DNA from: PVC group bacterium
GTDB lineage: Bacteria > Verrucomicrobiota > Verrucomicrobiia > Chthoniobacterales > SZAS-18
Length of the DNA: 36,618 bases
NCBI GenBank assembly: GCA_903642295.1
Contig: CAHJWO010000006.1
Location: 1 to 36,618, forward strand
Reading direction: 5' to 3'
The position numbers were made by a program, and so were the translations under genes. Below are positions 25,040-33,680 of this stretch, piece by piece. Each line of letters begins with the position of its first letter. The stretch's first letter is position 1. The notes under the pieces are model-generated. The model was not told where the DNA came from, did no database searches, and saw only the letters and a list, made by a program, of their open reading frames with translations.

Positions 25040-26431
25040 TACTACTCCGTCAGGTAGAGTCAGGTGGCTGGAAGTGGGTGTGACACCAGGGGCAGCGCCC
25101 GCTCAGGCGGATGAGCACGGCTTGCAGAAGTCGGCGCACCTGCGGGAGCGTGGGCGGGGGCAGACTTTTTTGTGCATGGCGGCGCAGACGCGCCTGTTCC
25201 TGGCGCAGGAAGACGAACGCCGCCGTGACCAGGGCGACATGGTGGTGGAAGCCCTGCCAAGAGCGTCCCTCGTAATGGTCCAGACCAAGTTCGTCCTTGA
25301 GCTCACGGTAATCCTGCTCCACGCGCCAGCGCGCTTTGGCCGTGGCGACGAGACGCTCCAGAGCAACCTTCTTCTTGGGCAGGCGTGCGAGCCAGTAGCG
25401 CGTGGGCGCGGGTTCCTCCTCGGGCCACTCGATCAGGGCGACCTTCTCCACGCGCTCGGGTTGCGGTCCCTGCCGCCAGCGGTTGGCGGCCCACAGGCTC
25501 AAGGTGGCAAAGCGTCCGCGTTGTGGCCCCTTGCTGCCGTGACGCCACGTCACGCGCTTCCACGCCGAAGCGGGTAACGCCTGCGCGATGGCCAGCAGGT
25601 TCTTCGGTTCGGGCGAGAGCAGGGGCCGGCGGTGCGCGGGCCGCCCCCGGCGCGAAACCGCGGGGACGCCAAAGCCGGGTTCTTCCATCCAGCCGGTGGT
25701 CGTCCATGGAACCCGCCCGCAGTAACGCAGGCCGCGTTGGTGCAACGCCGCCCGCCACTCGAAAGCACCGCCGTACGCCTCGTCGGCCAGCACGATCCCG
25801 GCGGGCATCTGCCAGCCCAGTGTTTGGTCGATGAGTTCCAAAGCGAGATCGAGCTTGCTGCGGTGAACGACCTGCGCCGGGACGCCCGCCCGCTGGCGGC
25901 GGGCCGTGTCCCCGGTCCAACTTTCGGGCAGGTAGAGCCGCCAGGCCAGCGGCTGGCTGGTGCCGTTTTGCTCGTCGGCGCGGTGCAGGCTAACGGCGAT
26001 CTGGCAGTTGGCCTTCTTGCCCAACGCGCCGCAGTACTGGCTTTGCACGCCTGCCGAGTGGTCCCTGGCTTTAGGGAAGCTCGTTTCGTCAATGATCCAG
26101 TAGTCGGAAGGCGTGCGGGCCGTCGCCTTGGCGAGACCTTCCAGGAGACGGTCTGCCGACCACGGACTCTGGTTGACGAACTGCTGTAAGGCCTGGTCGC
26201 TCTGGCCCAGGCGCGTGGCCATCGGTTCGACGCTCTTGCGCTCGCCATCGAGCAAGAGCCCCCGCACGTACACGCCTGCCCAGTGCCGCCGCTTCGAACG
26301 TCCCATCGAAGCGGTCAAACCGGTCAGAAAACTCTCCAGGTTCTTCTCCACCCGCTCCAGTTCGCGCACTTGCGTCCCGCCAGCATGGACAGCTCCCAAG
26401 CAAACTCAAGCCGCTACTACACGGAGTATTA
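25040..26431 (-). mobile_element. Intact IS701-family insertion sequence
   Basis: About 1392 bases. The terminal inverted repeats are TACTACTCCGTCAGGTAG at the left end and TAATACTCCGTGTAGTAG read inward from the right end, 14 of 18 identical. The element is flanked by TTAG on both sides (25036-25039 and 26432-26435), a 4-base target duplication fitting the YTAR preference of IS701. It lies within or at the end of the decayed IS200/IS605 element, so it is younger. Length, ends and a single long transposase ORF agree with a recent complete insertion. Confidence 0.88.
25050..26399 (-). CDS. IS701-family DDE transposase
   Basis: A 449-residue transposase. Family features in order: 'MATRLGQSDQALQQFVNQSPW' near the N-terminus, first catalytic Asp in 'YWIIDETSFPKA' (about residue 123), second in 'IVLADEAYGGAFEWR', and the YREK-like Glu in 'VEQDYRELKDELGLDHYEGRSW', giving an intact DDE triad. 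The C-terminus ends with 'RCPWCHTHF', a CxxC-type tail. It fills almost the whole element between inverted repeats. No frameshift or stop is seen, so it is probably active. Confidence 0.92.
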   Translation of the reverse strand: MGAVHAGGTQVRELERVEKNLESFLTGLTASMGRSKRRHWAGVYVRGLLLDGERKSVEPMATRLGQSDQALQQFVNQSPWSADRLLEGLAKATARTPSDYWIIDETSFPKARDHSAGVQSQYCGALGKKANCQIAVSLHRADEQNGTSQPLAWRLYLPESWTGDTARRQRAGVPAQVVHRSKLDLALELIDQTLGWQMPAGIVLADEAYGGAFEWRAALHQRGLRYCGRVPWTTTGWMEEPGFGVPAVSRRGRPAHRRPLLSPEPKNLLAIAQALPASAWKRVTWRHGSKGPQRGRFATLSLWAANRWRQGPQPERVEKVALIEWPEEEPAPTRYWLARLPKKKVALERLVATAKARWRVEQDYRELKDELGLDHYEGRSWQGFHHHVALVTAAFVFLRQEQARLRRHAQKSLPPPTLPQVRRLLQAVLIRLSGRCPWCHTHFQPPDST

Positions 26432-26435
26432 TTAG

Positions 26436-26637
26436 AGGATGCCTGAAAAGGGGTGATTTGATGGCAGTTTAGAGGTTGAAAGTCTTCGTTCACGCCACCG
26501 ATTATCGAAGAAAACTTGATCTATCTAGTGCTGAGCGGTACCGCCGCATCTGCGCTGTGACGCAGGATGGACGGTGAGGCCATCCCACGGCCTCAAGGGC
26601 CAAGTGCCTTCCTTCCCCCCTGGCCATTCGACGCCTC
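26436..26637. other. Gap between IS elements, no gene seen
   Basis: Right of the IS701-type insertion there is a short stretch that carries no protein-like frame. Part of it, from about 26580, is probably the eroded upstream part of the following transposase fragment. No repeats beyond the TTAG duplication are evident. Confidence 0.3.
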
Positions 26638-26996
26638 TTGCTCCCAGCAATCCGGACGGGTTCGCACGAAGTCAGCTGGGTGGGCTGGTACCGCCACATA
26701 ACTCTGGCCATGACCGCCCAGGCGCTTCTGGCGCTCACCGATGCCCGGCTCTTCGCCAAACCGGCGGCGAGTGAAAAAGCCTTGGCCGTTTTCAAAAAAA
26801 GCCGCGGGCCGCCGCCGCTTGATCCGCGTCAGCGTGGCGAGGTGCGCCGCTTTTTTGTCGCGCTGCTCTGGGGAACGGCCCGCGTGCTTATCGCCCACGT
26901 GCTGCGCTGGCCAAACTGGCATCGACACCATCAGGCCCTCGCCAAGCTCTTCCACTACAAAACTCGCCGCGCTCTTGCCTATCTACACCTGTAATA
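26638..26996 (+). pseudogene. IS701-type transposase, C-terminal fragment
   Basis: Only the last ~115 codons of a second, different IS701-family transposase survive: 'EVSWVGWYRHITLAMTAQALLALTDARL' followed by 'DPRQRGEVRRFFVALLW' and 'WHRHHQALAKLFHYKTRR', the usual C-terminal signatures. The stop (26992-26994) is followed at once by taata and then CTAA (26997-27000), consistent with the IS right end and a YTAR target site. The left part is deleted. The fragment abuts, and apparently truncated, the gene remnant to its right. Confidence 0.75.
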
Positions 26997-27000
26997 CTAA

Positions 27001-27519
27001 GCTGGCTGGCGGCGTCGCAGGAGAGCGAATCGAGGTTGTCGGCCCGCGCGATGTTGCGCGCCCGCCGGTAGGTGACGCTGCCGCGCTTGAGGATGGTTCC
27101 GGCGTCGTCCGGGTTGAGGAACTGCGGCACCTTGCCTTGGCTGATTTTCGTCCGCAGGAAGGCTAAGCATGCATCGTGTTGATCCTGGGGAACTTCGAGG
27201 ATCTGGCCCGAGTAGCGGTACAAGCCGGTGGAGGTGTCGAAAGCAGATTGGAGCGTGTCCCGCGCTGCCGCGAAGTATTTGGTCTGGATGGCAACGCCAT
27301 TGACGATGCGGTCGGCACCGTTGGGCGCGTTGTTCAGGCCGCTCATCTCAACTCGGCGCAGGCACAACCTGTCGGCCAGCGCGTTGGCCTCCTCGGCGGC
27401 GAATCCGACGCCGCCTTTGGTGTGAAATTTGCTGACCTGGGTGTTTTCCAGCCCTTTGCTGAGTTCGGCGGTGTAAAGCCGGTCAATAGCATGTGGTCGT
27501 CGGCTGGGTCGGCGGTCAT
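27001..27519 (-). pseudogene. IS-truncated, frameshifted gene of unknown family
   Basis: Read from ATG 27519, frame one gives MTADPADDHML. A single missing base near 27485 then shifts to the frame encoding 'DRLYTAELSKGLENTQVSKFHTKGGVGFAAEEANALADRL', 'NGADRIVNGVAIQTKYF', 'TGLYRYSGQILEVPQDQ' and 'GSVTYRRARNIARADNLDSL'. These blocks look like a family I have seen in scattered bacterial genomes but cannot name. The reading ends where the IS701-type remnant begins at about 27000, so the 3' part is lost. Although adjacent to the Shango-like operon, it is not evidently part of it. Confidence 0.6.
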
Positions 27520-27588
27520 GAGAAAAGTTCTTTGACGAATGAAGCTAGTCGCTTGCTCTTCCGGTTTTCAATTTTGAGTCGGTGGATT

Positions 27589-29772
27589 TTATATGACCTC
27601 ACGCGCAACCGCCTGTGCTTCTGGCAGGGCGAGCACTTCCTCGACGAAGGCCTTCTGCAACAGCGTCTCCGGCACAAACTCGTCGAAACGGTCGCGTTGG
27701 AAGCTTCGGAGCGGCTTCAGCAAATCGTCTTCGGCGAAGGCTCCCACCGCGACCCGCCGCCGATGCTCGGCAAATTGTTCGACCGTAAGTTTTTGATAAC
27801 GCAGGCAGAGGTCATCGTGTTCGACATTGATATTATCGGCCTTCGCGCAAAGCTGCAAAGTCTGGAGCACCCTGCCGCCCCGCCAAGGGAACCATTCGAT
27901 GCCGTGTATTCCCACGACGATGTCGCTCCCGCCGAGGCCCGCGTCTGCAAAACATTTGCGGGCTTCGGCAAGGTACTCAGTGGCCGATGCATTCAAGAAT
28001 GCGATCTCTTTCGAGTCGCGCAGGATACGCTTCATCCGTTGCGCAACCACGGGGTGCATGTGACCAATCCCGCCGTTGAAGCGGGGCTGTTTCCAACCCT
28101 TTGCGGGCGTGACGCCAACGCGCTTGCCAAAGTGATCCACGAAACTCACCCGCCAACGCCGACCGGCGAAAAGCATGAATTCTCCCTCCGCCGGAATGCT
28201 GTCCTGCGGCAAGAGACCGATGGCCTGGCCGTCGTGCTCAATGCAATATTCGATCTGGCTGGCGAAGGCCGCATAGAAATCCCGGCTTTCGACGATCCGT
28301 TCGCCGGCGGGGGCAAGGATTAGCTCGCCGGTTGGCACCTGCTCGACCAGGGTGCGTGCGGCAAGACCACGCAGCAGAATCGCGAACTGGTCCGCCGCCA
28401 GTCTGCGAAAGGCACCTCGCAAGCAAAGCACATCGTAGAGAGCTGCGGCTGTCGCTCCGCCGGTTTGACGCAGCACGCTGAAGATTTGGTGAACGATCGT
28501 GCTAAAGTGGTGACGCTCGGCTTCTGGGGGCTCCAGCCAACGTTCGCCGTGCAGGTCAAGGAGAGCGATGGCGCGGACCAATTCCGGGAAGAGCCTATCC
28601 GTCAGAGATGACCGCTGGGTAATCGGACTATCCAAGGTGTAAAGCCGCAAGATTTGTGGCTCGCCTTCCCGGCGTCCGGAGCGACCAAGCCGCTGCACGA
28701 GTGAGGCCACGCTCCATGGCGGACCCACCTGGCCAACCGCGCGAACCGCGCCAAGATCAATGCCCATTTCCAGAGTGCTCGTGCAGATCGCCGTCACAGG
28801 CTGACCAGATTTAAGTTCGCGTTCTGTTTCCAGCCGCAGATCGCGGCTCAGAGAACCATGGTGCAGAACGAACGGATTGCGCGGCCAACGTTCGCGTTCA
28901 GCCACGGCACGCAGTTTGTCTGCCAGCAGTTCAGTTTGCCGTCGGCTGTTGCAGAAAACGAGGTTGCTCTCGCCACGAAACCGTTGTGACACGTCGACGG
29001 CCACCGCAGACAGGCCCCCACGCTGCCTTTGATCCGCATCGCCGCTCACTGGCTCCCCACCCACCTCAGGATCATCCAGGTAGGCTTTCAGACCGACTCG
29101 CAGTTCTTTGCCCTGGGTCTGGTCTTGGAGAATACGCACACTGGTCGGCGTCTCGGCGCAAAGAAATGTTCGTGCTGGTGCAAAATCGCCGATGGTAGCC
29201 GACAGCCCGACTTTCCTTGGCTGTGTACCGGTGGCGATGGCCAAGCGTGCGAGCAAACTGCGCAGGTGAATGCCGCGCACATTGTCCAAAAAAGCGTGGA
29301 GTTCGTCGATGACTACGAAGCGAAGATGCGCGTACATCCGCCGCAGATGGCGGTCGTAGTTGATAAATTGGCTTTCGAGCGATTCCGGCGTGATCAGCAA
29401 AACGCCGGAGGGTGATTGGCGCAGGCGTTGCTTGTCGGTGGCGCTCACATCGCCGTGCCAGCGATGCACCGGAATTTCCGCGAGCGCACACAGGTCCTCA
29501 AGCCGACGGAACTGATCGTTGATCAATGCCTTCAGCGGGCTAATGTAAAGGACCCCAATCGAACTTGGGGGAGCGGAGGCGACCCGCGAAAGGATGGGAA
29601 GGAAAGCGGCCTCCGTTTTACCGCTGGCGGTCGCAGCGGAAAGTACGAGATGATCTTCCGTGTCGAAGACGGCACGGATCGCTTCGACCTGTAGTGGCCG
29701 CAATTCGCCCCACCTTTGCTCCCAGATCGCCTCCTGGACTTTCGGGTGCAGACTGGCGAATGCTGCGCTCAT
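27589..29772 (-). CDS. Lhr-like DEAD/DEAH helicase, SngC-like
   Basis: A 727-residue superfamily 2 helicase, third gene of the leftward operon. Motifs: Q-type 'LRPLQ' (24-28), Walker A 'ATASGKT' (46-52), 'YISPLKAL', 'DELH' (156-159), 'GLSATIGD', 'TSTLEMGID' and 'QRLGRSGRR'. The long C-terminal part (~330 residues) resembles the Lhr/BrxHI type with a winged helix and accessory domains. The start lies five bases after the ATPase stop, so translation is coupled. BREX type 2 loci pair a similar helicase with BrxD, and the Shango system uses one with TerB and ATPase proteins. Probably unwinds or remodels invading DNA; motifs are complete. Confidence 0.88.
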   Translation of the reverse strand: MSAAFASLHPKVQEAIWEQRWGELRPLQVEAIRAVFDTEDHLVLSAATASGKTEAAFLPILSRVASAPPSSIGVLYISPLKALINDQFRRLEDLCALAEIPVHRWHGDVSATDKQRLRQSPSGVLLITPESLESQFINYDRHLRRMYAHLRFVVIDELHAFLDNVRGIHLRSLLARLAIATGTQPRKVGLSATIGDFAPARTFLCAETPTSVRILQDQTQGKELRVGLKAYLDDPEVGGEPVSGDADQRQRGGLSAVAVDVSQRFRGESNLVFCNSRRQTELLADKLRAVAERERWPRNPFVLHHGSLSRDLRLETERELKSGQPVTAICTSTLEMGIDLGAVRAVGQVGPPWSVASLVQRLGRSGRREGEPQILRLYTLDSPITQRSSLTDRLFPELVRAIALLDLHGERWLEPPEAERHHFSTIVHQIFSVLRQTGGATAAALYDVLCLRGAFRRLAADQFAILLRGLAARTLVEQVPTGELILAPAGERIVESRDFYAAFASQIEYCIEHDGQAIGLLPQDSIPAEGEFMLFAGRRWRVSFVDHFGKRVGVTPAKGWKQPRFNGGIGHMHPVVAQRMKRILRDSKEIAFLNASATEYLAEARKCFADAGLGGSDIVVGIHGIEWFPWRGGRVLQTLQLCAKADNINVEHDDLCLRYQKLTVEQFAEHRRRVAVGAFAEDDLLKPLRSFQRDRFDEFVPETLLQKAFVEEVLALPEAQAVAREVI

Positions 29773-29777
29773 GATGA

Positions 29778-31127
29778 CTAGAGCTTGAAGGCGGTCAGGT
29801 CACTGTCGCGTTCGTCCGGAGTAGGGCCGCTACCCGTGGCAACCTCTTCCTCGGCGGACATCGGCGTCACTGGCTTGGTAAGCACCGTCGCGCTGAGTAG
29901 GTCTTGCCATGTCTTGCCCGGATTCTGGTCGAGCAGGTTGAGCAAACCCACGAACGAGCGCACCACGTCACGCGGCGTGCGGAAGTAATCCGCGCCGAGG
30001 GTGTCGTTCGCCTGCCGAAGCAATGCGACGATCCCGTCGTCGGGCACCGCGACCTTGGCAGGATCACCCCCGGCATGGACGTGAGCGATGTTTTGAAGCA
30101 GCACGAACAAATCCTCCGGCGTAAGGGGCTGCAAGCGGACCACCGGGCCCGAAAGGTCCACGAGCCCTTGCTGACGCGCGAGAGTGTTATCCGCCAACCG
30201 GCTACGCAATGCCTCGTAACTGAAGAGGCCACGCCGCTTATCTTCCAGACACTCATCGGTGCCCGCGAAAATGAAACCCAGTCCGCGCACGTTGCCTTGA
30301 AAACTGTCGTTGAGCAGGGTCAAAAGCGCTTCGTAGTTTGCCTGCCGCGCACGCGAATTGGCCAGTCGGTGGGAGAGCACCACCATCTCGTCAAGATTTA
30401 CGATCAATCCACCGAAACCCGCGTTGCGCACGAACGCCGCCATCAATTTGAGGCCGTCGTACATTGATTCGTCGTCGATGATTCGCCGCACGCCCAGATC
30501 GGCGCGCGCTTCGGTCTTCGTCGTGTATTCGCCGCGCAGCCAGCGCAACGCTGCCGCTTGCAGCGTGTCATTCTTCTCCGTGTAGCCCCGGTAGAAGGCA
30601 CGGACAACTTCTGCGAACTCGAACCCGCCAACGTGTTCTTGCAACCCGCGCAAGTCCTCGCCGATGCGCTGTTCGACATCCGCCGCGGAGCCACCGCTGC
30701 TTTTCACCGCGTGCTGCACTTGCGAGACCCAGCCAGACACCACGCTGGGCAACGCACCGCCGTCAGGCTGAGCCTTGGTTGCCAGGTTGCGCATTAATTC
30801 GCTGTAGAGTCCCCGGGCCTCCCCGCCGCTGGCATACAGCCGCCGCTCCATGCTGAAGTCGGCCTGGGCAACCACGAGCTTCTTTTGGAAGGCAAGATTG
30901 CGCACCAAATTGAGAAAAAAGCTTTTCCCGCTGCCGAATCGTCCCACGACGATGCGAAAGGACGCGCCTTCGTCACCAACCCGGTCGAGGTCTTGCAACA
31001 ACGCCGATACCTCCGCTTTCCGGCCAACTTGGATCAGATGCAATCCTTGCTTGGGCACGAGACCGGCCTGCAACGACTGTAGTACAGCGTCGCGTTCGCG
31101 CCGCTTAATGGGAACAGGAGAATTCAT
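29778..31127 (-). CDS. BrxD/SngB-like P-loop ATPase
   Basis: A 449-residue AAA-like ATPase of the DUF2791/BrxD type. Walker A 'GRFGSGKS' at residues 62-69, Walker B 'GLIVNLDEM' around 245-253, and downstream sensor-like 'GLGFIFAGTDE'. The start overlaps the TerB gene stop in ATGA; the stop is five bases before the helicase start, so the three genes form one tightly coupled operon. In BREX type 2, BrxD sits beside a Lhr-like helicase; here the TerB partner makes Shango the better match. It probably couples ATP hydrolysis to loading or activating the helicase. Role inferred. Confidence 0.88.
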   Translation of the reverse strand: MNSPVPIKRRERDAVLQSLQAGLVPKQGLHLIQVGRKAEVSALLQDLDRVGDEGASFRIVVGRFGSGKSFFLNLVRNLAFQKKLVVAQADFSMERRLYASGGEARGLYSELMRNLATKAQPDGGALPSVVSGWVSQVQHAVKSSGGSAADVEQRIGEDLRGLQEHVGGFEFAEVVRAFYRGYTEKNDTLQAAALRWLRGEYTTKTEARADLGVRRIIDDESMYDGLKLMAAFVRNAGFGGLIVNLDEMVVLSHRLANSRARQANYEALLTLLNDSFQGNVRGLGFIFAGTDECLEDKRRGLFSYEALRSRLADNTLARQQGLVDLSGPVVRLQPLTPEDLFVLLQNIAHVHAGGDPAKVAVPDDGIVALLRQANDTLGADYFRTPRDVVRSFVGLLNLLDQNPGKTWQDLLSATVLTKPVTPMSAEEEVATGSGPTPDERDSDLTAFKL

Positions 31128-33550
31128 GCAGTGAAAGGAGCTTGGCCTACAGTCAACAGCGAGCGGGCAACCTGCACGGTGTCCGTTCGGACCAGCAGGA
31201 AGTCGCCGAGCGCCTCGTCGGACCAGACGTTGATGGAATCGAAAAGATCATCCGGCAAAAGATGGTGCCGCTCGGCCAAACTGTCGAATTCCGCAGGTGC
31301 CCATCCGTCGCGCTCGATCAAGGTCAGCAAGGGCGAGTGAAAGCGTGGGTCTAACGCCTCGAGCCAGTCGGTCGAGACTGGCTGCGGCGATGATGCAAAA
31401 GTTGTTTCCTCGCTGACTGCCGGAGCCTCTTCCGGATCGGTCATGACCACCGACAGAAGCGAGATGACCTCGCGGGTTTCCTGGGTAAGCACAGCGATGC
31501 GCTCCCGGTCCAGCGCGAACGTCGAAGGCTGCGGACGAGGCGGAACAGGTTCGCCGGACGACCGGCTCCCACCCGCCTTCTCGATGACCACTTCGCGGAA
31601 GGCTTCATCACCACGCAACACGTTTTCCACGGCGTCGATTTCTAACTCGAAAGCCCGCGCCATTCGACGCAGAATTTTCAACTCTTCGAGGCTGATCTTG
31701 CCGTTTGCCGCGGCGACGCGCACCATCATACCGAGCACGATGACGCGGCTTTGCGCCGGGATGGCCCGGGCGATCTGTGGAATCGCTCGCAACGCCACGT
31801 TGGAGTCGCGCCTTAATGCTGCCTCCGTCGCTCGGACCGTTTGCCATTCTGTCTCCTGCTCAATTTGCAACGCCACGATCTTATAGAAAACTTCCATCTC
31901 CGTTGTGCCGACCTCGCCGTGCGCAGCGGCGATCGCTATGGCAAGATACAAGCACCACACCACCCCCCGCAGCCGCAGCGCATCAACCTCGTGCGGACCG
32001 GCGGGGTAGAGCACGAGTTCCTGCGACCAGGACAACGGCAGGCCAAGGAGCACTGGGTCCGGCGCAAGGTTCCAGCCGAGGCCCAAGGCCAGTGTTACTA
32101 CTTGCTGCGACTGCACGCTCGTCAGCTTTGCGCGCTCCCCCACCCCGGCCAGTGCCGCCAGCGTTCCCGCCGGGACGAACACTTGGTCCTCCTCGCGCGG
32201 CAGGTCGGTGAGCAATTCGTCGAAAGCCTCCCGGACAGGGTGAGCCTCCGTGCGCCGCAGCTCGTTCGGCAGAGCGTGCCACGCCGCCAGCGCCGCCGCG
32301 TCCCCGGTCTTCTTGGAGCTGATGGCCCGGCTGTAATTCGTCAGCGCTTCGACGCAGGAATTCCAGATCTTCGGCAACGCCTCGAACTGCTGCGCGGTTC
32401 CCAGAACATCCGGCAGGTCCACCTGCAAGCTGTCCGTATCCTTTTGACTATACCACACCTGCGAAATCGCATTGCTGGCGGTCCGGTAGGGAACCTGGGT
32501 CGGCCGCTTGCCTGCCCGCAAAGTCAAGCCAGCGGGATACCGCTCGGCGAACCGCTGCGCGAACAGCGCCCAGAACTGTTCCCGCGTCCGGGACACGACG
32601 TTGCTGCGTTGGCTTTCCTCGTTCGCGAGGGCCACGCGGTAGCCGACCGACCAATCCATCGGCTCGCCGCGTTGATATAGGCTGGCCAGTACGAAGCGCA
32701 GACCTTCCGCGTCGGCGCGTTCGCCGTCGAACTCCAGCAACCGGGGCCAGATCACGCGGTAGGCTTCGCCGCCGAGCTGCCAGCCGCCGAAGTGCAGGAG
32801 TCGCAGAAAACAATTCTTCCAAGACCGCGCACGATGCGCGGGTCCGTATTGTTGCAGCAGGCGGATGATTTCTTCGAGCAGCGCGGGGTCGCGGTCGCGG
32901 TCCAAGATCACGCGCCGTTCCACGCCGTAGAAGAACAGGAACAAATGGCCGAGCGAACGCCGCGCGGGGTCCGCGTCCGTGCGTCCGGCGGCGAGCCATT
33001 CGAGGTAAGAGCGGCGTTGCGCCGGAGTGATCCGGTCGTACCCGGCATAATACCCGAAGTCCTCCGTGGGGTCGGCGGCCACAGGGTCCACGCGCAGGGA
33101 TGGGATGATCGCCGAAGGCTCGCCCGGCCAGTCCATGGCGCGTTCGAGCGTGTATACCATGCCGCCTGCGATCTGTAAGCCGTCGATGTCGAGGGACTGG
33201 TTGGGAGGATGCCAGACGGGTTTCGGCTTAGATCGGGTCCTGGGGGTGGCCGCCAGGATCGTCCGCGGGGAAGTGCCGAACACGACCTTGATCTCGAAGG
33301 GGTTATCGGCGGGCATTTGCGGAACCGCAGGCCGTTCGGGCGACGCTTGCGCCGGAACGAGCCCGGCTGGGGGCCGCAGAGTTTCCACTGCGCGGTGGGC
33401 TGGCGCGTCGTGGGTTAGGGCAGGCTTGGCTGGCCGTGAAGCCAGAGCACCCACAGCCCACCCAAAGATGAAGCCGACCACACCCCCGCCCCGCCCGGCA
33501 GCCCAGCCGAGCAAGCATGCGCCCGTTATGGCGAGAATCCATCGCATCAC
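31124..33550 (-). CDS. TerB-domain protein, SngA-like
   Basis: An 808-residue protein, first gene of the operon; it begins GTG-ATG and either codon can start it. A glycine-rich hydrophobic N-terminus (residues 2-37) suggests one or two membrane segments. Residues about 110-270 look like TerB_N: 'SLDIDGLQIAGGMVYTLER', 'YYAGYDRITPAQRRSYLEWLAAGR', 'LGHLFLFFYGVERR'. Residues about 530-640 form a TerB core with 'LYLAIAIAAAHGEV' and 'MMVRVAAANGKISLEELKIL', the latter holding a metal-binding-like acidic loop. About 730-800 resembles TerB_C. TerB with ATPase and helicase defines the Shango antiphage system as I recall it; the membrane anchor suggests envelope-associated sensing. Confidence 0.87.
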   Translation of the reverse strand: MMRWILAITGACLLGWAAGRGGGVVGFIFGWAVGALASRPAKPALTHDAPAHRAVETLRPPAGLVPAQASPERPAVPQMPADNPFEIKVVFGTSPRTILAATPRTRSKPKPVWHPPNQSLDIDGLQIAGGMVYTLERAMDWPGEPSAIIPSLRVDPVAADPTEDFGYYAGYDRITPAQRRSYLEWLAAGRTDADPARRSLGHLFLFFYGVERRVILDRDRDPALLEEIIRLLQQYGPAHRARSWKNCFLRLLHFGGWQLGGEAYRVIWPRLLEFDGERADAEGLRFVLASLYQRGEPMDWSVGYRVALANEESQRSNVVSRTREQFWALFAQRFAERYPAGLTLRAGKRPTQVPYRTASNAISQVWYSQKDTDSLQVDLPDVLGTAQQFEALPKIWNSCVEALTNYSRAISSKKTGDAAALAAWHALPNELRRTEAHPVREAFDELLTDLPREEDQVFVPAGTLAALAGVGERAKLTSVQSQQVVTLALGLGWNLAPDPVLLGLPLSWSQELVLYPAGPHEVDALRLRGVVWCLYLAIAIAAAHGEVGTTEMEVFYKIVALQIEQETEWQTVRATEAALRRDSNVALRAIPQIARAIPAQSRVIVLGMMVRVAAANGKISLEELKILRRMARAFELEIDAVENVLRGDEAFREVVIEKAGGSRSSGEPVPPRPQPSTFALDRERIAVLTQETREVISLLSVVMTDPEEAPAVSEETTFASSPQPVSTDWLEALDPRFHSPLLTLIERDGWAPAEFDSLAERHHLLPDDLFDSINVWSDEALGDFLLVRTDTVQVARSLLTVGQAPFTA

Positions 33551-33637
33551 GCGCTACACGGAATTGGGCACCCCGCCAAGAATGCCGGTCATGATTTAGC
33601 CGAAAATATAGAAGCTGGAGCCTCCAAGACAAGCGCA

Positions 33638-33657
33638 TCCCAAGCCGGAGCTTGGGA
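33638..33657. repeat. REP-like palindrome
   Basis: Perfect stem TCCCAAGC-cgga-GCTTGGGA followed by acgagg, upstream of the TerB gene. The surrounding text (gaagctggagcctcc ... gagcttgggaacgagg) is of the dispersed repeat type found between genes in many bacterial genomes. It lies between the TerB start and the stop of the upstream peptidase-like gene, where it could also end transcription. Confidence 0.55.
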
Positions 33658-33680
33658 ACGAGGAAAATGTGGAGGACGTA

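Noticed and set aside
29778-31127. Calling the ATPase/helicase pair a BREX type 2 locus
   Set aside because: No PglX, PglZ, PglW or PglY is present; the TerB partner fits Shango better.
33303-33638. A leftward ORF at the start of the TerB gene
   Set aside because: It overlaps the confident TerB protein in another frame and has no recognisable sequence.
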